This document shows, piece after piece, positions 25,233-38,462 of a stretch of DNA of 64,000 nt. The stretch is taken from contig CM076259.1 of NCBI GenBank assembly GCA_038380795.1, positions 26,270,977 to 26,334,976 of the forward strand, read 5' to 3'. Both the position numbers and the translations under genes were made by a program. Source of the DNA: Pyrocephalus nanus. Lineage: Eukaryota > Chordata > Aves > Passeriformes > Tyrannidae. The notes beneath the pieces were generated by a model. It did not search any database. It saw nothing but the letters and a program-made list of their open reading frames with translations, and was not told the origin of the DNA. Numbering within the stretch: position 1 is the stretch's first letter; every line of letters begins with the position of its first letter.

Positions 25233-28200
25233 CTGAACGGTATTTCTAAAGAGTTTGAGAAAAACAAAAACATGCTCCTGATGTACAACAAGGGCAATGA
25301 TATAGATTAAAAATGGACCATCTTATTGTAAAGAATTTGCTCCCCCTGCAACTTAACTTGTAACACTGAGAATTCATCTGTAAACTGCGTAACAGCATAC
25401 CTTTGACTAAACCTTGAACTCAAGAGACCAGGGGTGGTCTTAGCCAAATTAATCAGGAAGCAGTTGCAGATTCAAAAGAAACATCCAAGTCAGCAAACAC
25501 TTTACAAAACGCAGACTTTGTGCATAGCAGCTGACCCTGGATTACAACATGGGGGAGAATAAAACAATTTGGGGAATCAAATTTTTACTAGACACAGGGC
25601 ACCATCAAGATTTAACGAAATATCACATAAGTTTGTTTCAATTGTAACAATATGTCATATTTAGTTGGCAGGTTTAACCATTAGCTGCATCATGTAAACT
25701 CAGCCAGTTTCTGTATACACAAAATAAATTCTCTCCCTTCCCCCTCCCAAAAACGAGGGATCTCTCTTCTGGATGATTCTTTTTCTCCTGTACCATGGTT
25801 TCCTCTAGTAGGAGTCTTTTAGTAGATAATATCTTCATATTTCAACCAACTTATGACAAAACCAGTTGCAGAGATTCAGGAATAACTTGTATATACACAA
25901 TTTACACTGTAAAGCTGTTAGTCACACACATTTTTCTTGCTAGATCTTCATTCAAAACAGGAAGTGCTGGTGTTTTTTTCCCCCACTGAAACTCCCAACT
26001 TTTGAAAAATTTACTTGTTCAGAAGCTGCTATTTTCAAGCTAAAGGGATGTGCTGCTGCAGCAACAACCAAAGTAACTGAAGTTCTCTGCAGTAAGCCCA
26101 TACTTCACACAATTTCAGTGTCTCTGGGTAACAGCACTAAGACACAGCAATCTCCTCCCTCACTCACCATGGCTGATATACTAATAAAATACAACTGTTT
26201 GTCATCCAGAACTACTGACCTTCACTTGCCCTTATCCATGTACAGGGAACAAAGCTTTCTGTGAGATTCAGATTGAACCTTGTATTCAAGATTCAACAAC
26301 TGTTTTCCAGGATTAATAGCCTGGGAAAAGGAGTCTTAGATTTGTGGTTATTCTCTCTTCCACCTCCTACAAAACATTTTATCAGAAGTTACAATGAGGC
26401 AGGTCTGCTGTGGAATAGGAGCTTTAAGAATTGTTTTCATGGATACATTCATAGAATGATGGCAGCCCAAAGCAAAAAGAGACAGAAACAAAGGTTAATC
26501 CAAGTAAGTTCAGACATCAGACTCGTACTTTTAAACCTGAAGGAAAACTGTCTGTGAAACACACTGATTTGTGGAAGCCTACGACAACAGCAAATCCTAA
26601 GAGTTCATATCCCCACACCCATCTACCCAACCCAAACATTTACCACTTAGTTCTAGAAGAATGAAGAGCACTTTGCTTGGCACCAGAGGCAGCTATGGTC
26701 TGAGTTACAGCTGTGCTGCACAAACATCCTCAAATACAATACTATCTCTCTGTCTCCCTCCACATACTTCTCTTGGTTTGGTCTACAGATGGCCAGGGAA
26801 ACTATGTTGGCATTTGACAAGCTAATTGTGCTTCAATACACCCCCTTCTAGAAAGATGCTGGAACTGCCAATATAACCAACGTAAGCAGGTCCTAGCCCT
26901 ACTGAAAATAAACTTTTGTCAAAACTAGGCTGCCTCTGGCCAAGGGAACCGTTTGCATCTTTCTAGCCAGAGTCTGCCACCGAGTGTTGCAAACATAGGT
27001 GCTCAGGCCACGCAGATGGGCTCTTGTTGTTAACGATCTGCCCATCCCCAAGACTCAGTTAGTGCAAACCCAGCAAATTAGTAGCTGTTTTCCAGCATAG
27101 GTCAGTCAAGATGCACTCCAACAAACACTACATACCTCTGGGAAAGAAGGAGTAATTCCGTAGCAGCTCATGTAGTCACCCCCAGGATATCAAAGACCAT
27201 GTAATGTGCAATGAGGGGTGCCATCCCTTGCCTCACCACAACTCTTGGAATCCTTGGTTCCCAAGTCACCATCTAATGACTGGACAGCACCTACTAACCA
27301 GATGTGTGCTGCAATGCACACTATAGGTTGGAGGCTTTCAGAGCGGATGAATTCAAGATGCAGATTTAAATTTTAAAAAGCAAACAGGAAAGGAATGCAG
27401 TTCAGCATCTACTTGGGGGATGGGGCAGGTTGGTGTTGTCTCAGCTCAGTGCACTTTCCCAGGTGCTTGGAGAAGAGTCCAAGCTCAAGTTGGTATTTAT
27501 ATTGGCGTACATAAAATTGCTGGCAACAGTGTATAGGAAAGGAGCACTGATATTCACGCAAACAAAGCATGAAAGGATGCAAAGCAGAGCTTAGTACAGT
27601 TCACTGTAGCCTCAAGTTTACAGTACTAGGAAGAAGCCAGTCAGCCTATTTTCCAAATCCATAAAATGCTCTAATATATGCTGCTTTCTCTGGTGCTCCA
27701 CGAACACCCTCTCACAAGAGGAGAACTGCATTATTACTACTGAACAGGGAAAGGGGAAAATAATCCTCAAAGGAGCAAACTGTGCAGTTCTTCACCATCT
27801 CCTCCTGAAGGAGCACATGAACACAGCAAGCCAAGCCAACCCCAGGCAAATCCAGGAGACCCCTGCAAAGCTACATGACGAGGGTCAGACGCGTGTCTGC
27901 CTTCTCAGCTTGCTGCCTGGTTTCCTCAACCCTTGCCTCATCTCTAGATGTGTCACTACAGGTTTAGTAGCTGTAACAAACTGCAGACAGATGCTTGGTT
28001 ATGTGATCAAAGCTGGTAAGGTGGTCACAGTCATTTTTCCCATCCCAACAGCACAGGTAAAACTAGCTCTCAATGAGCCCTACAGCATTTCACCCATTTT
28101 TAAAGCAAGGGTCTTGCCTCAGGATCTGTATTTTTACAAGGTTACTCTTACCAGCACCAGATCTAGCTTTTACTCTGGCAGAAGTCTGCTGGGAGTTGGG

Positions 28201-28880
28201 TAAATAAAAATAAAAAAAAACAAACCACAAAGACCACACTAAACCCTCCTCTCAGTCAGTTAAGAAGTGTAGCACCAGCTTGGGTGAGGAGTATTTAAAA
28301 AAGCATTCAAAAAGATCAGCCCAGGCAGAGTGAAAAGGTATGGTAAAGTAGCCCAACCTTCTCAGCAAAAGATGGAGGAAAAAGCCATACTCAAAAATAT
28401 TGGGAAGAACTAAATATACTTTTTTTGAGGCGGGGAGGGGTTTAAGAGGAAGAGTGGGAAGTACTGAAGTAACATTCAAAGGTTGGGGGAGAGTAAAGTA
28501 CCCTGTAGGTTATAAAAAACACGATAATGTAGGAGTCAAAGGACAAGATACTGCTTTGCCTTTTTTCCCCCCATTGGATTTACATTCTGCTTACTGAAAG
28601 AGTAATTCTGAAGGAAACTTGTCATCAGGATAACCTGCTCAAGCCCTCCACACCTCAAACTTAAAAGAGATCTGCACACCTTTTCCCACCCCAACAGAAA
28701 ACAAAAAAACAAGCCCCCTCAAAAAGAACCCCACCAGGAAGGAGAGCTCAAAAAAAAAAAAACAAACCAAAACCAACCAAAACCCAACCCCAAACATGAT
28801 TGGACAATCCTTGGAAGAAGCATTACATTTTGTTGGAGAGAGGTCAAGGAAAAAAAAAAATTAAGATGAAGCGGTGGAGT

Positions 28881-28932
28881 AAAAAAAAAAAAAAAAAAAA
28901 AAAAAGAAACAAACCCTAAAAAAAAAAAAAAT
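28881..28932. repeat. A25 homopolymer plus second A run in the NAA50 3'UTR
   Basis: Twenty-five A's at 28881-28905 on the plus strand, a short interruption, then a second A run at 28918-28931. On the NAA50 transcript these read as long U tracts close after the stop codon. No SINE body flanks them. Confidence 0.85.
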
Positions 28933-28998
28933 TAAAGAGGCCTCTCTTTCCTTATTTGGCGACAAGCAAGTGCAAGAAAATGTCCGCTGGGGTTTTGT

Positions 28999-29179
28999 TC
29001 AGTTGTCGGTCTTTTGCACATCTGCATTCTGGCCAAGACAAGGGGCTTTAAGGTTTTTCTGCAGCACGTGGGCATCTGCGGGCTCTATCCTCTTGTAGTA
29101 GTTTTTCTTCGTCTCAATGATCTCAAAGCCAAACTTTCTGTAGAAGTCAATTGCGGACTCATTGCTGATCTGGACATGC
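28999..29179 (-). CDS. NAA50: NAA50 coding exon 5: C-terminal GNAT part and stop
   Basis: The acceptor TTCTGTCCCAG precedes 29179; the exon completes Leu111 and encodes residues 112-170, then TGA at 29001-28999. It begins [20 protein letters not shown], containing His112, the catalytic base in human NAA50, and Tyr124 of the acetyl-CoA/peptide pocket. It ends NADVQKTDN. The segment before that end reads LKAPCLGQ where I remember human LKVPSGQ, so this bird protein has one extra residue in the flexible tail. The acidic/polar tail lies outside the GNAT fold. Confidence 0.97.
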
Positions 29180-31596
29180 CTGGGACAGAAGGGAGGAGAG
29201 AGTGACAGGTATCAGTGTTCTGCCTCTACACCCAGAACAGTCAAAGAAGATAAGAAAAGGAGCTACCTAGCTCCTTCTAGCTGTTCTAGCTGTCTAAAGA
29301 CAGGGACAATGGTGTAAATTGAGGATTGGAAATTCTGGTCTTCCCAAACCAGTTCAGAGCTAACATACAGCTTCTGGATGGCCCACGGCAACCAATAGCA
29401 GTAAATATTTCCCCTCAGTAAAGGAATACAAAATAGCAGAGAGACTCTAAAGCATTACTACCCTCAGTAATTACAATTTTTCTTAATTTGGAAATGGTAG
29501 ATATTTTGTGGAAATACATAACAGAGTTTCACTGTAGGGCCAACTTTAACATCCTGTAGTAAACACTTCTCAGATGACCAAAGGAATCGTCTGAGTGGTG
29601 ATCCCAACACATCGCAACATAAAACTGGCAACTGTGTTTAATATGATTTTAAAAGCTTGCTCATTTCTAACTACCCCTCTCTCCTCACAAAAAACCTGTG
29701 GCAGCACAAATCCCTGTGGATTTAAAAAGTCCTTTCCCCTTTCTTGCCCCTTTCACCTATTTCACCCTGAGTTTTACAGACTTTGCTAGCAAATTTCAAG
29801 AGTTCAAGGCCTCCAACACAAACAGCCATCAGTACTTCATCCAAAGTGACTAAGACATCTATTTGCACAATTAAAAAAAAAAAAAAAGAAGAAAGAAAGG
29901 AAAAAAAATGTTTGACTCAAAAAGGCCTTCATTAAATTCAGTGGACACCACACAAACTCGTGAATCACTTTGTCATGACAACACGCTGAATAACCATAGA
30001 ACTAAAGCAACTCTGGAAGCAACAGCAAAACAAAATAAAAGATCTCAGTGTTAAGCCCAATAAGCATCAAATAGCTAAAAGGAAACTTCATAATAATGAC
30101 AAACTTAGGCACTGATGTTAAATCGGGTGCTAAGCTGCATAAATAATATAGATAGAATATACACAAGCACCAGACATACTAATAAAATCAATGGGCCACT
30201 AAAAGAACTTTGTTATGCCCAGTTTTGGGGGTTATCATTCCAGAATCCTTACTCCGGGAAGTGTAACAAAGGATTTGGCTTTTTGCATTTCAACCAGCAA
30301 ACAGCCTCTTCACTGTGCACAGTAACGTGCAAAAACGAAAGCCCCTGTGCCATTAGCAGGTTCACTACCACTTCTGAGGCAGTAGAGCAGGAATACAAGC
30401 CAAAAGCAGCTTTACTCAGACTCTTCTTTAAAACAGATGTTTCTCTTACAGAGGTGGCACAAATAAACAACAGTAGAGGATGTGGAAGACTTTGCACCTC
30501 CATGGCAGAGGTGGACTAAGCTTGAGGAGAAAGTCACTCCATTTATAGTGGTATCAGTGTATGAAACACTCCTCACTCAGCATCTCCAACAGTCCTGGCA
30601 AGAATTCAGGGTGTAGTTCTGTGGCAGCACAAGTCCATCCATGCCGTACGTGCTGCAGGACTATCTGCAGCAGTGCACCGTGTGTGTGTAATGGTGTAAG
30701 CGAGCAGTGATGGACAAGGAAAAAGCTGGCTTAGAGAAGTGATGAGGCCACAAAAACTGCATCAGCTCACTTGGTAATTGCACAGACACCAATGCACAGG
30801 AAGAAGAAGTGTGGAGCCAGCAGCAGAAGAGAAGGATGGCTTTGGCATCTATGGATTTCAGGCTCTATTTCCAGGGAGACCTATTAGGATGGCTGCCCTC
30901 TACCCCGGTGCTTTTTCTCTTGTCTGCATCATGCCAAGTGCTTGTGCAGTTGATTAAAAAAAAAAAAAAAAAAAAAAAAAGGAAAACCACAGAAAACCTT
31001 CCCCAGAACCACGCTTAAGCAGAAAACAACACCCAGAAACAAAACTGAAAACAGCTTCCTCAGCTGGGTCAGGGCACTGATCTAGTTTATTATGCTGCTG
31101 CACAAACAGCTGACCTGTCAGTGTGCAAGAATGGGAATAGCAATTGGGCCTTACTACTGAATGTAAACTTTGAGTGCTTGCAAGCATCTCTGATCTGATG
31201 TTCTAACCCACAGCGTGCTGTCACAACAGACAGATGGCAAATGCATCAAAACTGCATGCAAGACTGAAGGCGACATTGCAAGATAAAAATAAAATCTTTT
31301 ATAAAAAGATTTTCTGGTCATACAGTAATTTTGCTCTAGAACATCATTTTGTAACTAAACCACTTTCAAATTCAGCAATCTTGCAAAAACCCTTGTAAAG
31401 CAAACAAATTTTTTGTATTTTCAGTGTCACACAACAAGCCTAGAATGTGTCTCCTGGCTTTCTTGTTAGTTCTTAAAAGAATTTGCATGACCCCACTGAA
31501 ATACATACTGAAAATGCTCTTGGATCTCCCTGCCTTTGCTCCCTCTCTACCTCTGTCATCTCTCAGAAAATGCATGGGTATAACTCCTTTACTTAC
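29180..31596 (-). other. NAA50: NAA50 intron 4
   Basis: About 2.4 kb, AT-rich. It has an A-rich tract at 29873-29908 and an A25 run at 30956-30980 (interrupted only by neighbouring G's). No mobile-element body or extra exon is recognised. The 134-codon plus-strand open frame at 30115-30519 is antisense to the intron and unlike any protein I know. Confidence 0.8.
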
Positions 31597-31663
31597 AGAT
31601 AGATGTTGTCAAAAGTGCCGTCTTTTTCACAAATGTTTAAGACGTGATTCAACATTTTAGTTC
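31597..31663 (-). CDS. NAA50: NAA50 coding exon 4
   Basis: A 67-nt exon with acceptor TTTCGGCAG and donor ATCT|GTAAGTAA. It completes Gly89 of the acetyl-CoA loop and encodes residues 90-110, TKMLNHVLNICEKDG through DNIY, plus two bases of Leu111. This is the helix after the phosphate loop and the start of the next strand in the GNAT fold. Its length gives the right phases to join exons 3 and 5. Confidence 0.97.
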
Positions 31664-33176
31664 CTGCCGAAAGGTAAACAGATACTTTAGAAAACCAGAA
31701 GGGCACAATTAAGTACTTAGCTAGGTGCTTTCTTTAGGACAGGCAGGTTAACTGTAGGTAGACCAAAATGACAGAGCTTGTGAAAAGTAGGAAAGGCAAG
31801 TAATAATGTGCAGGCATTTCACTGTCTCTCTGACTGCTCACAAACTGTAATTCATTGTTGCTTTGAAGAAAATAAAAAACCCCACAACAGCCCAGAAGCA
31901 TATTTTAATACTAGCTTCAAGGTCTCAAACTCACCTCAAAATACGGTCAAAACAATGTATAAAGCAGTGAGAGCACTGGTAAGTTTTTCTACCAAAGACC
32001 TAGTAAAATAATTTAAAATAAAGTTATCTTTTCATTCCAGTTGATCAAAGCAAATAGGTTACTGTAAGGTCTTGCTAAATCTGGCCTATGTATTTGGAAT
32101 GTAGAGCAAAGAACAAAATGTAGTATAGACAGAAACCAGAGCAGCCCTGAGCAGCAATGATCAGTAGTGATAAAGACAAAATAAACAGAAAAATTGTACA
32201 TTTAGAAGAGTAGAGGGAGAAGCCAATGAAGGAATTTTGTGCTCCGTTTATGTATGACTTGCATACCGGCTACATACTGCTAACAAATTATTTCACCTCT
32301 CTGCATGAATTTTCACATCCAGAGAAGCAGAGTATTTACATCATGGTATGATAATATGGTTAAGATAAAAATAATCTGAAATCCTGAATTAAAAAATTCT
32401 ACAAAATGCCCATTTCTGAAAGGCAGGGGAAAAAAAGAGCACATAATAAATCATACTCTTTCCCCCAAGTCCCTTCCAAAGAAATCAGTGGTCCAAAAGT
32501 GCACTAACTTTTAAAAATCTGAAAGCACATTTAGAATGGTGCACAGCAATCTGGTCTCTCTGGTGACTCAGATACAAAAGATCCCCCTTACCTATTCCTA
32601 GCCTTCGGTAGGGTGCCAGGCATCCAAGTGTCATGATGTAGAGTCTCTTCTGATTCTGGGAGTGATCCACCCTACAGCACACTGCTCCCACTGCAATATC
32701 ATTGAAATAGGCTGCCAGGGAAAGAAAGAAAGGGTTATCAGTCACAAATCTCAAACTATACATACAACTCCTTCATTTACATCCTAGATCTTCCTCCCTC
32801 CCCTCCTGCTAATTGTCCCATCCAGATAAAATATCATATACTGTGGATTCACACTTGAAGTTACCAGTGGTTCTCTAACACAGTGGACGCTTATTACCAT
32901 TCAAACCACCAGCAGTGACATCAGGAGGTAAGCTGGCAGCACACAATTGTTTTCTGCTGGAACAGAAAACATGCCTATTCCCAGTGGGATGTAATCTATT
33001 TAGAACACAAACCCTCTGAGGCTGGGACTGCTGCTTTTTTTTGAAGTTCCTAAAATGTTATTTTTCATGATGTAAACCAACAAAATAGAAGGAGCTGCTG
33101 TTCAAAACCATTATGGACAGCAACAGTGAGCACTTCTGCCACCACAGCCCACAATTACCGGGAAGAACACTTGTAC
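31664..33176 (-). other. NAA50: NAA50 introns 3 (31664-32591) and 2 (32712-33176)
   Basis: Short AT-rich introns flanking exon 3. No repeats, RNA genes or other exons were seen in them. Confidence 0.8.
32592..32711 (-). CDS. NAA50: NAA50 coding exon 3: GNAT core with acetyl-CoA loop
   Basis: A 120-nt exon with acceptor TTTCCCTGGCAG and donor AATAG|GTAAGGGG. It completes Ala49 and encodes residues 50-88, YFNDIAVGAVCCR through YRRLGI, plus the first base of Gly89. Tyr73 (in RLYIMTLG) is the catalytic tyrosine and RRLGIG is the GNAT motif A loop that holds the CoA pyrophosphate. All expected residues are intact. Confidence 0.98.
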
Positions 33177-33313
33177 CTAATTTGGCTAGTTCGCCAACCT
33201 CCAGTACATCCTTGTAGAACTTGTCATTGTAGCTGACAGGAAAAATGACCTGGTTTAGCCTCTTCAGCTGCTTAATGTTGTGTGGCGTCACATCTCCCAG
33301 CTCGATCCGGCTA
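33177..33313 (-). CDS. NAA50: NAA50 coding exon 2: N-terminal GNAT part
   Basis: A 137-nt exon with acceptor TTTGTTCCAG and donor AATTAG|GTACAAG. It completes Gly3 and encodes residues 4-48, SRIELGDVTPHN through LEVGELAKL, plus the first base of Ala49. IFPVSY holds Phe27, Pro28 and Tyr31, which in the human enzyme cradle the first residues of the Met-Leu substrate. A minus-strand open frame across this exon continues into flanking intron; those extensions are not coding. Confidence 0.97.
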
Positions 33314-36300
33314 CTGGAACAAATCAAAACATGCTTAACATCTGACACACTGCAAAATTTTTAAGGACACAAAAAATTAATTATTTTATTTATGCTTAGA
33401 AAACTGTCCCACCTAATCATCAGTTCAACACACATTTGAACTGCCATGTCCAACCTATACAATTAAGTCTTATGTTGGTGGCTGATATAACTCCCAAACC
33501 TAATTTCAGTAAGTACTACAGTCAGAGATATCTCAGGCCACACTTAACACTAATGTACCATAGCACATGTGTGGTTTTGTTGGGTGGGATACAGGAGAAC
33601 ACGAATCTCTGCAGAAGTATCAGCTTTAACTTTATACTATTAATTGTCCCCCTAATCATCAAGCTCACAAGGGGAAAGACAGGAAAACCCCAAAGAAAAT
33701 ACCAGAGGAACAGAAAGCTAGAACAGAGACCAAAGAAATGAAGTCCTTATCCATGCTTCATAGACAGCCTTAATTTTACCACCCAACAATATAAAGCTTA
33801 TGCTTAGACAAAGTCACTACCAGACATATTTCTCTAAAAAGCAACAATATTGTGTAAAGCAAACATATGAAGCCTGTTAATATGCAAGTGTGCTCCTCTC
33901 AAGGTGGTATCTGCATCTAATACGATCATCTCTGAAGTAATTCTTCCTGCTGAGAGCAGAATCACAACTTTAAAATACCAGTACTGAATTAAACTGAGAA
34001 CAAACAGACCAAGCTTCTCTCTTTTCTAATACTAACTTCCTGACAGAAACACTCCATACACATAAGCAAACCTAAAAAAAACTACTAAAGAAAAATAAAT
34101 TAGGAGATCAGCTGCCCCTGGGTGAATGTAAGCAGTTTTAACAAGGTCTACAAGAATGAAAAATAAAAAACCCAAGATAATCAAAATCATTTCCCAAATG
34201 GTCACCAGAATACGAGGGCAGGTACAAAGCCAATACACATGGAATTAGAAATGCACAGAATTCTCAGATCACCTCAGCCCTGTTTTTACTGAATACATAT
34301 GGGCAACCAGATTGTTTTCTGCCCAAACAGCAGGAGAGATACTGCTCGCCTTTAGAAAAAAAGTCAAATTCCATTTTCAGAGAAGCAGCTTTCCAAGATC
34401 CTTGTATGTCAGGCTTGAAGTTCATTCTAGTAATGTGCTGCTTTCCATCTCCTGTGTCTCTTGTGCCTAGGCAGGTTGTTTTTCAGATAGGTTAATGCCT
34501 AGGACACAACAGCACAAGTTAATTTAAATAACACAGTGACACAAAGAAGATATAATAACCAACAACTTCTTTTTCTTCAAGAACTGTAACAAGCAATGCA
34601 GAGTATAATCTGTCTCTTTTATTAACTGACCTTGGTTATACATAAAAACCCTCTTAAATACTCCAGATATCAGTTTTAGTTGTCCCTACCAAGGATGGGT
34701 GATAAACGCACAACGCCCTCTGGGCTTTGTAGTGCAGTCTGCAAAACTATCAGAAAAAGCTACAGGAATGGAGCCTTTAATGTTCACTTTAAGAACCATA
34801 ACTTACCTCCACACCTACTTCCTCTTTTTACAGCAAAGAATAAAGTCTTCAGTTTTGCAGAGATATCAAGGCTCACCATTGCATGACACAGATCAGACAA
34901 TCTCCCCAGTGTTCCCTACAGAAGCTACACAACTTGTAAGTAGGGCCTATCTTTTAGAGGACCACCAAGCATAAATGGACAACTGACAATTTTGTAATTC
35001 TCCACGACATTAATATGTTTGAGTTACTGTTTTGAATTAACAGATGGAATTTACATATCAACTTCACTGACTCCAAAGTTTAACCTTTTTGTCACACATC
35101 TGCCAAAGAGATTAAAAAGCCCCCTGATGTCAATCATCTCATGTCAGTGTGGGTTCTTGCAAACTCTTCCAGGCAGCTCCTCATCTATCCTCCCCCCACC
35201 ACACTGCACATGTCAACCTTTTTCCTCCAATTGCAAAGGCACTTGCTAAGCAGTAAATCCTGGTAGTTTGCCCCTGAGCTCTGCTCAATTGTACAGCCAT
35301 CTCCTGAGAGGCATCTCACTACGTGGACAGTATGTTCTCCAATAGTGATTTCAAGAATGACAGAAGAAGTGAGAGACTCCATATCCTTGCATTTCATCCA
35401 TGTCAAGATACCCAGGCATACTATAGGCAAAAACAATAGGTTGTATGTCTAAAGTTTCTTGCTATAAACCACTACCAAACCATCATACTGAAATAGTCTG
35501 TAGTATCTCTTTTCTGTGAGTCCTACCACAACCAGCCCTTTGTTTCACAACCTTTTCCATCTCCTAGATTATTTTTGCTCTCAAGACGCCTTTCTTCATA
35601 TTTGCCATTTGTATGAGTCCCTTTGGTAATTCTATTCCAACACACAGTAACTTCCGAGCTAGTAAGGATGATCTCCTCACACCACAGAAGTTAATAGATG
35701 GTGGAGAAACTGTAATGCTTGCTTTATGCCCAGCTGTTCAGCTTAGCATGGCAGGACTTCTTCAGGCACACAGAAGGCAAGCTGTGCCCTTTTCTAATCC
35801 CAACCAGCAATGCTGCTACCTCTTCCTCACAAAGGGCAGGAATAAAACTGGCATGTTTGTTCCTGGGTATATTTCTATCTGTGAGAGAGTTTTCCTGGAG
35901 TAGAGCACCTCAGTAATCTTGTACTAGGAGAGATGAGAAGATTGAACAGCCACCTTTGCTGCCATCTGCATCAGAGTGGGAACCAAAGGGTCTCAATTGC
36001 CCAGGTAGGTCAGATTAGCTGCAGCATAGAAGGTCAGCGGGGGAGGAGACAAATCTCACACCCATATTTAGTCATTGAAAGCCTAGACCTTTTCTCCAAA
36101 TGACAGTATATTAACTTTGGTGATACTTTATATAAGTAGTTCCAAGCTTCAGCAGATCAGCAATGCTAGCATGATGAATTCACAGCAAAGTGAACTCACA
36201 GCAAAGTTGTTATACAGCAAGTCCCTTTCGATACTTGAGCAAAAATCTCTGATATAGACCATCAGCAGGTAGTGTGTTTTCTAATATTATTTTAATATTA

Positions 36301-36467
36301 ATTAGATACTAATGAAACAAATGAGGCATTAGAAGGCAGTCGCAATGAAATATTTACGACGACAGTGCAACAGGACACAGATATATTATCACAGGCAACC
36401 AGGGCAGGATGTCTAAGAAAAGGATCATGGCCAGAAGACAGACCTTCACCAAGAAGGTTTCAGACAG

Positions 36468-36491
36468 AAAATAAATAAATAAATAAATAAG
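36468..36491. repeat. (AAAT)n microsatellite
   Basis: Six perfect AAAT-type tetranucleotide units within NAA50 intron 1. Confidence 0.9.
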
Positions 36492-38462
36492 TGCAGAAGC
36501 AGTGTCTAAGGCTGCTGGTAGCTGCTGAGCTGAGACATCACCCCTGAGGCTGGCATCAGGCCAGAGAAATGAGCTCCAGTAGTAGGCGTCTAAAAGGTGA
36601 TTGTTGACAGATTTCCTTGAGCCCTTAGACTTCCCCCCCTCTATCTCTCACCACTTGCCACATTCACTGCTGCCTCCTGCCATTTCCTGCTGCCTGCCTC
36701 CTGTGCTCTGTCACTAGCTGGTTCCTCGCTGCTCGAGAGTTGCACCAGGGCCAATATTTTATCCTGGAGGAAAACACGAAAAGGGTTTGAGAAACACTGC
36801 AGGAAGTATAAATCAATATGCTAAATACATCTGTTTAAATAGTATGCACTAAAACCATAAATTGCATTAATGTATAGTACTAGCTGATTAAATCAGCACA
36901 TCTATTATGCACAAAAACATTTAATAAACAAACTAAATGAGGATGGAAAGGAAGACCCACATCGTGAGAGTTCATCATTTTGCCTGAGGACAACGTGGCA
37001 AAAGTGCCACTGTGGCCTTGAGTAAAATCATGGGAAAGATGGCACTGCTGCCAAAAGCAGCAGTCTTGCCGTCCCCAAGCCACACATTCCTGTCTTCTTT
37101 TTGGCACAAACATTTGTGCAACAATGTGGTGAACCAACACCAATTAAAACTAACCTAGCCAAAAAAAGAAAGGTTTAGTTTTAACCCACATCAGTCCCCT
37201 GACTGGGTTCACCACACAAGTCTTCTTCCAGCATAAAGAGAAAACAAGTTGCCAGAGGCAGAACTTGTTGGTTCTTGAACAGAAGTGCCATCCTACCCCA
37301 GTTTAACCTGGAAGCACTGTGCAAGAGCAGCACGAGGATGCAGATCTGTCAGTACATCTGTGAACACAATATCATGTCTAGCTGATACTGTGCTACACTT
37401 TATCATTTGCAGAACAACATACCCTTTAAGGACTTAAAAAAACTACTCCAAATATCCAAGTCAAAGCACCTGTAACAAAGGATACAAAATGATCACTCCC
37501 TTCTTTTCACTGGAGTAAAGCAAATAGCTTTGTGGGGCCTTTTTTTTATTATTTTTTGTTTGTTTGTTTGTTTTTAACAGCTACTTACAACTAGACCTGC
37601 CTCTTCAAGCTAACTCTCAGCCAAATAGGTAAGTAAGTTTGCCTTGTCAGCTAAGGTCTGATTAGGCCAGTCCTATACATTCCCCCTCAGTAGAGGGTGT
37701 ATCAGAAATACCTATCCTCTGCTTTTGCAAAGAAAAAAAATAAATTTATGAGCCTACATTAGCAGAAAATAAAGATGTGTACAGAGCCTGAAGCACCCAG
37801 CAGGGACATGCCCTTCCTTAACAGATTATTTGACTCTATGATGCCAATAATATTACTAAGAAGATACACACTACCGACACCCTACATCTCAAATGGCACT
37901 CCATGGAGCATGCAATAGTCAACTGTACTCCATCTCAACTTCTGGAACAAGTCAAGCACCCATCCCAAGCAACTATTTTTAACATGGAGGAATGAGGGAT
38001 TCCTGGGTCATCATGTCAGGCCTCTTAATACTACAGTGTTCTACAAATCCATACCCTTTCCTTGATGGAATAACAGCCCTCTGAAGCCACTTAAACATCT
38101 TCTATTGTAAGGCTGTTCCCAAGATACTATTACTCCCATAGTTAGGCTTTCCTCTCATTTCCATCCTAAATGTACTCAAGTCTACTTATATGCTGTCTGG
38201 AGATGATGGGTACCAATAAAGCCCATTCCACATGCCTTTTCAGAGTTATGATCGCTTTATACTTCTAACCAAAACAAAGCTCCTGGCCTCCTCTAAGACT
38301 GGCTCGCAAATCCTACTATTTTTATACTAGCTCTTCTTCACATTCCTTCAAATTAAAACTTAATTTTCCTTAAACACAGCTAATCAAAACTGCTGATAGC
38401 ACCCCATTGTATAATGAGAATAAGCTTCTCCTGTCTCTACCAGAAGCTTTTTCCTGACATAG

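Larger units (their letters stand above)
25210..28998 (-). other. NAA50: NAA50 3'UTR (extent inferred)
   Basis: After the NAA50 stop codon at 29001-28999 no further coding exon is expected. The first clear minus-strand AATAAA downstream is at 25232-25227 (TTTATT on the plus strand), which would give a 3'UTR of about 3.8 kb. A T25 run (28905-28881 on the minus strand) lies about 95 nt after the stop. The plus-strand open frame at 27817-28203 is an antisense shadow with no recognised product. An earlier cleavage site using a variant signal cannot be excluded. Confidence 0.55.

Noticed and set aside
27817..28203. 128-codon plus-strand open frame
   Set aside because: Antisense to the NAA50 3'UTR, no family resemblance, no promoter or splice signals seen.
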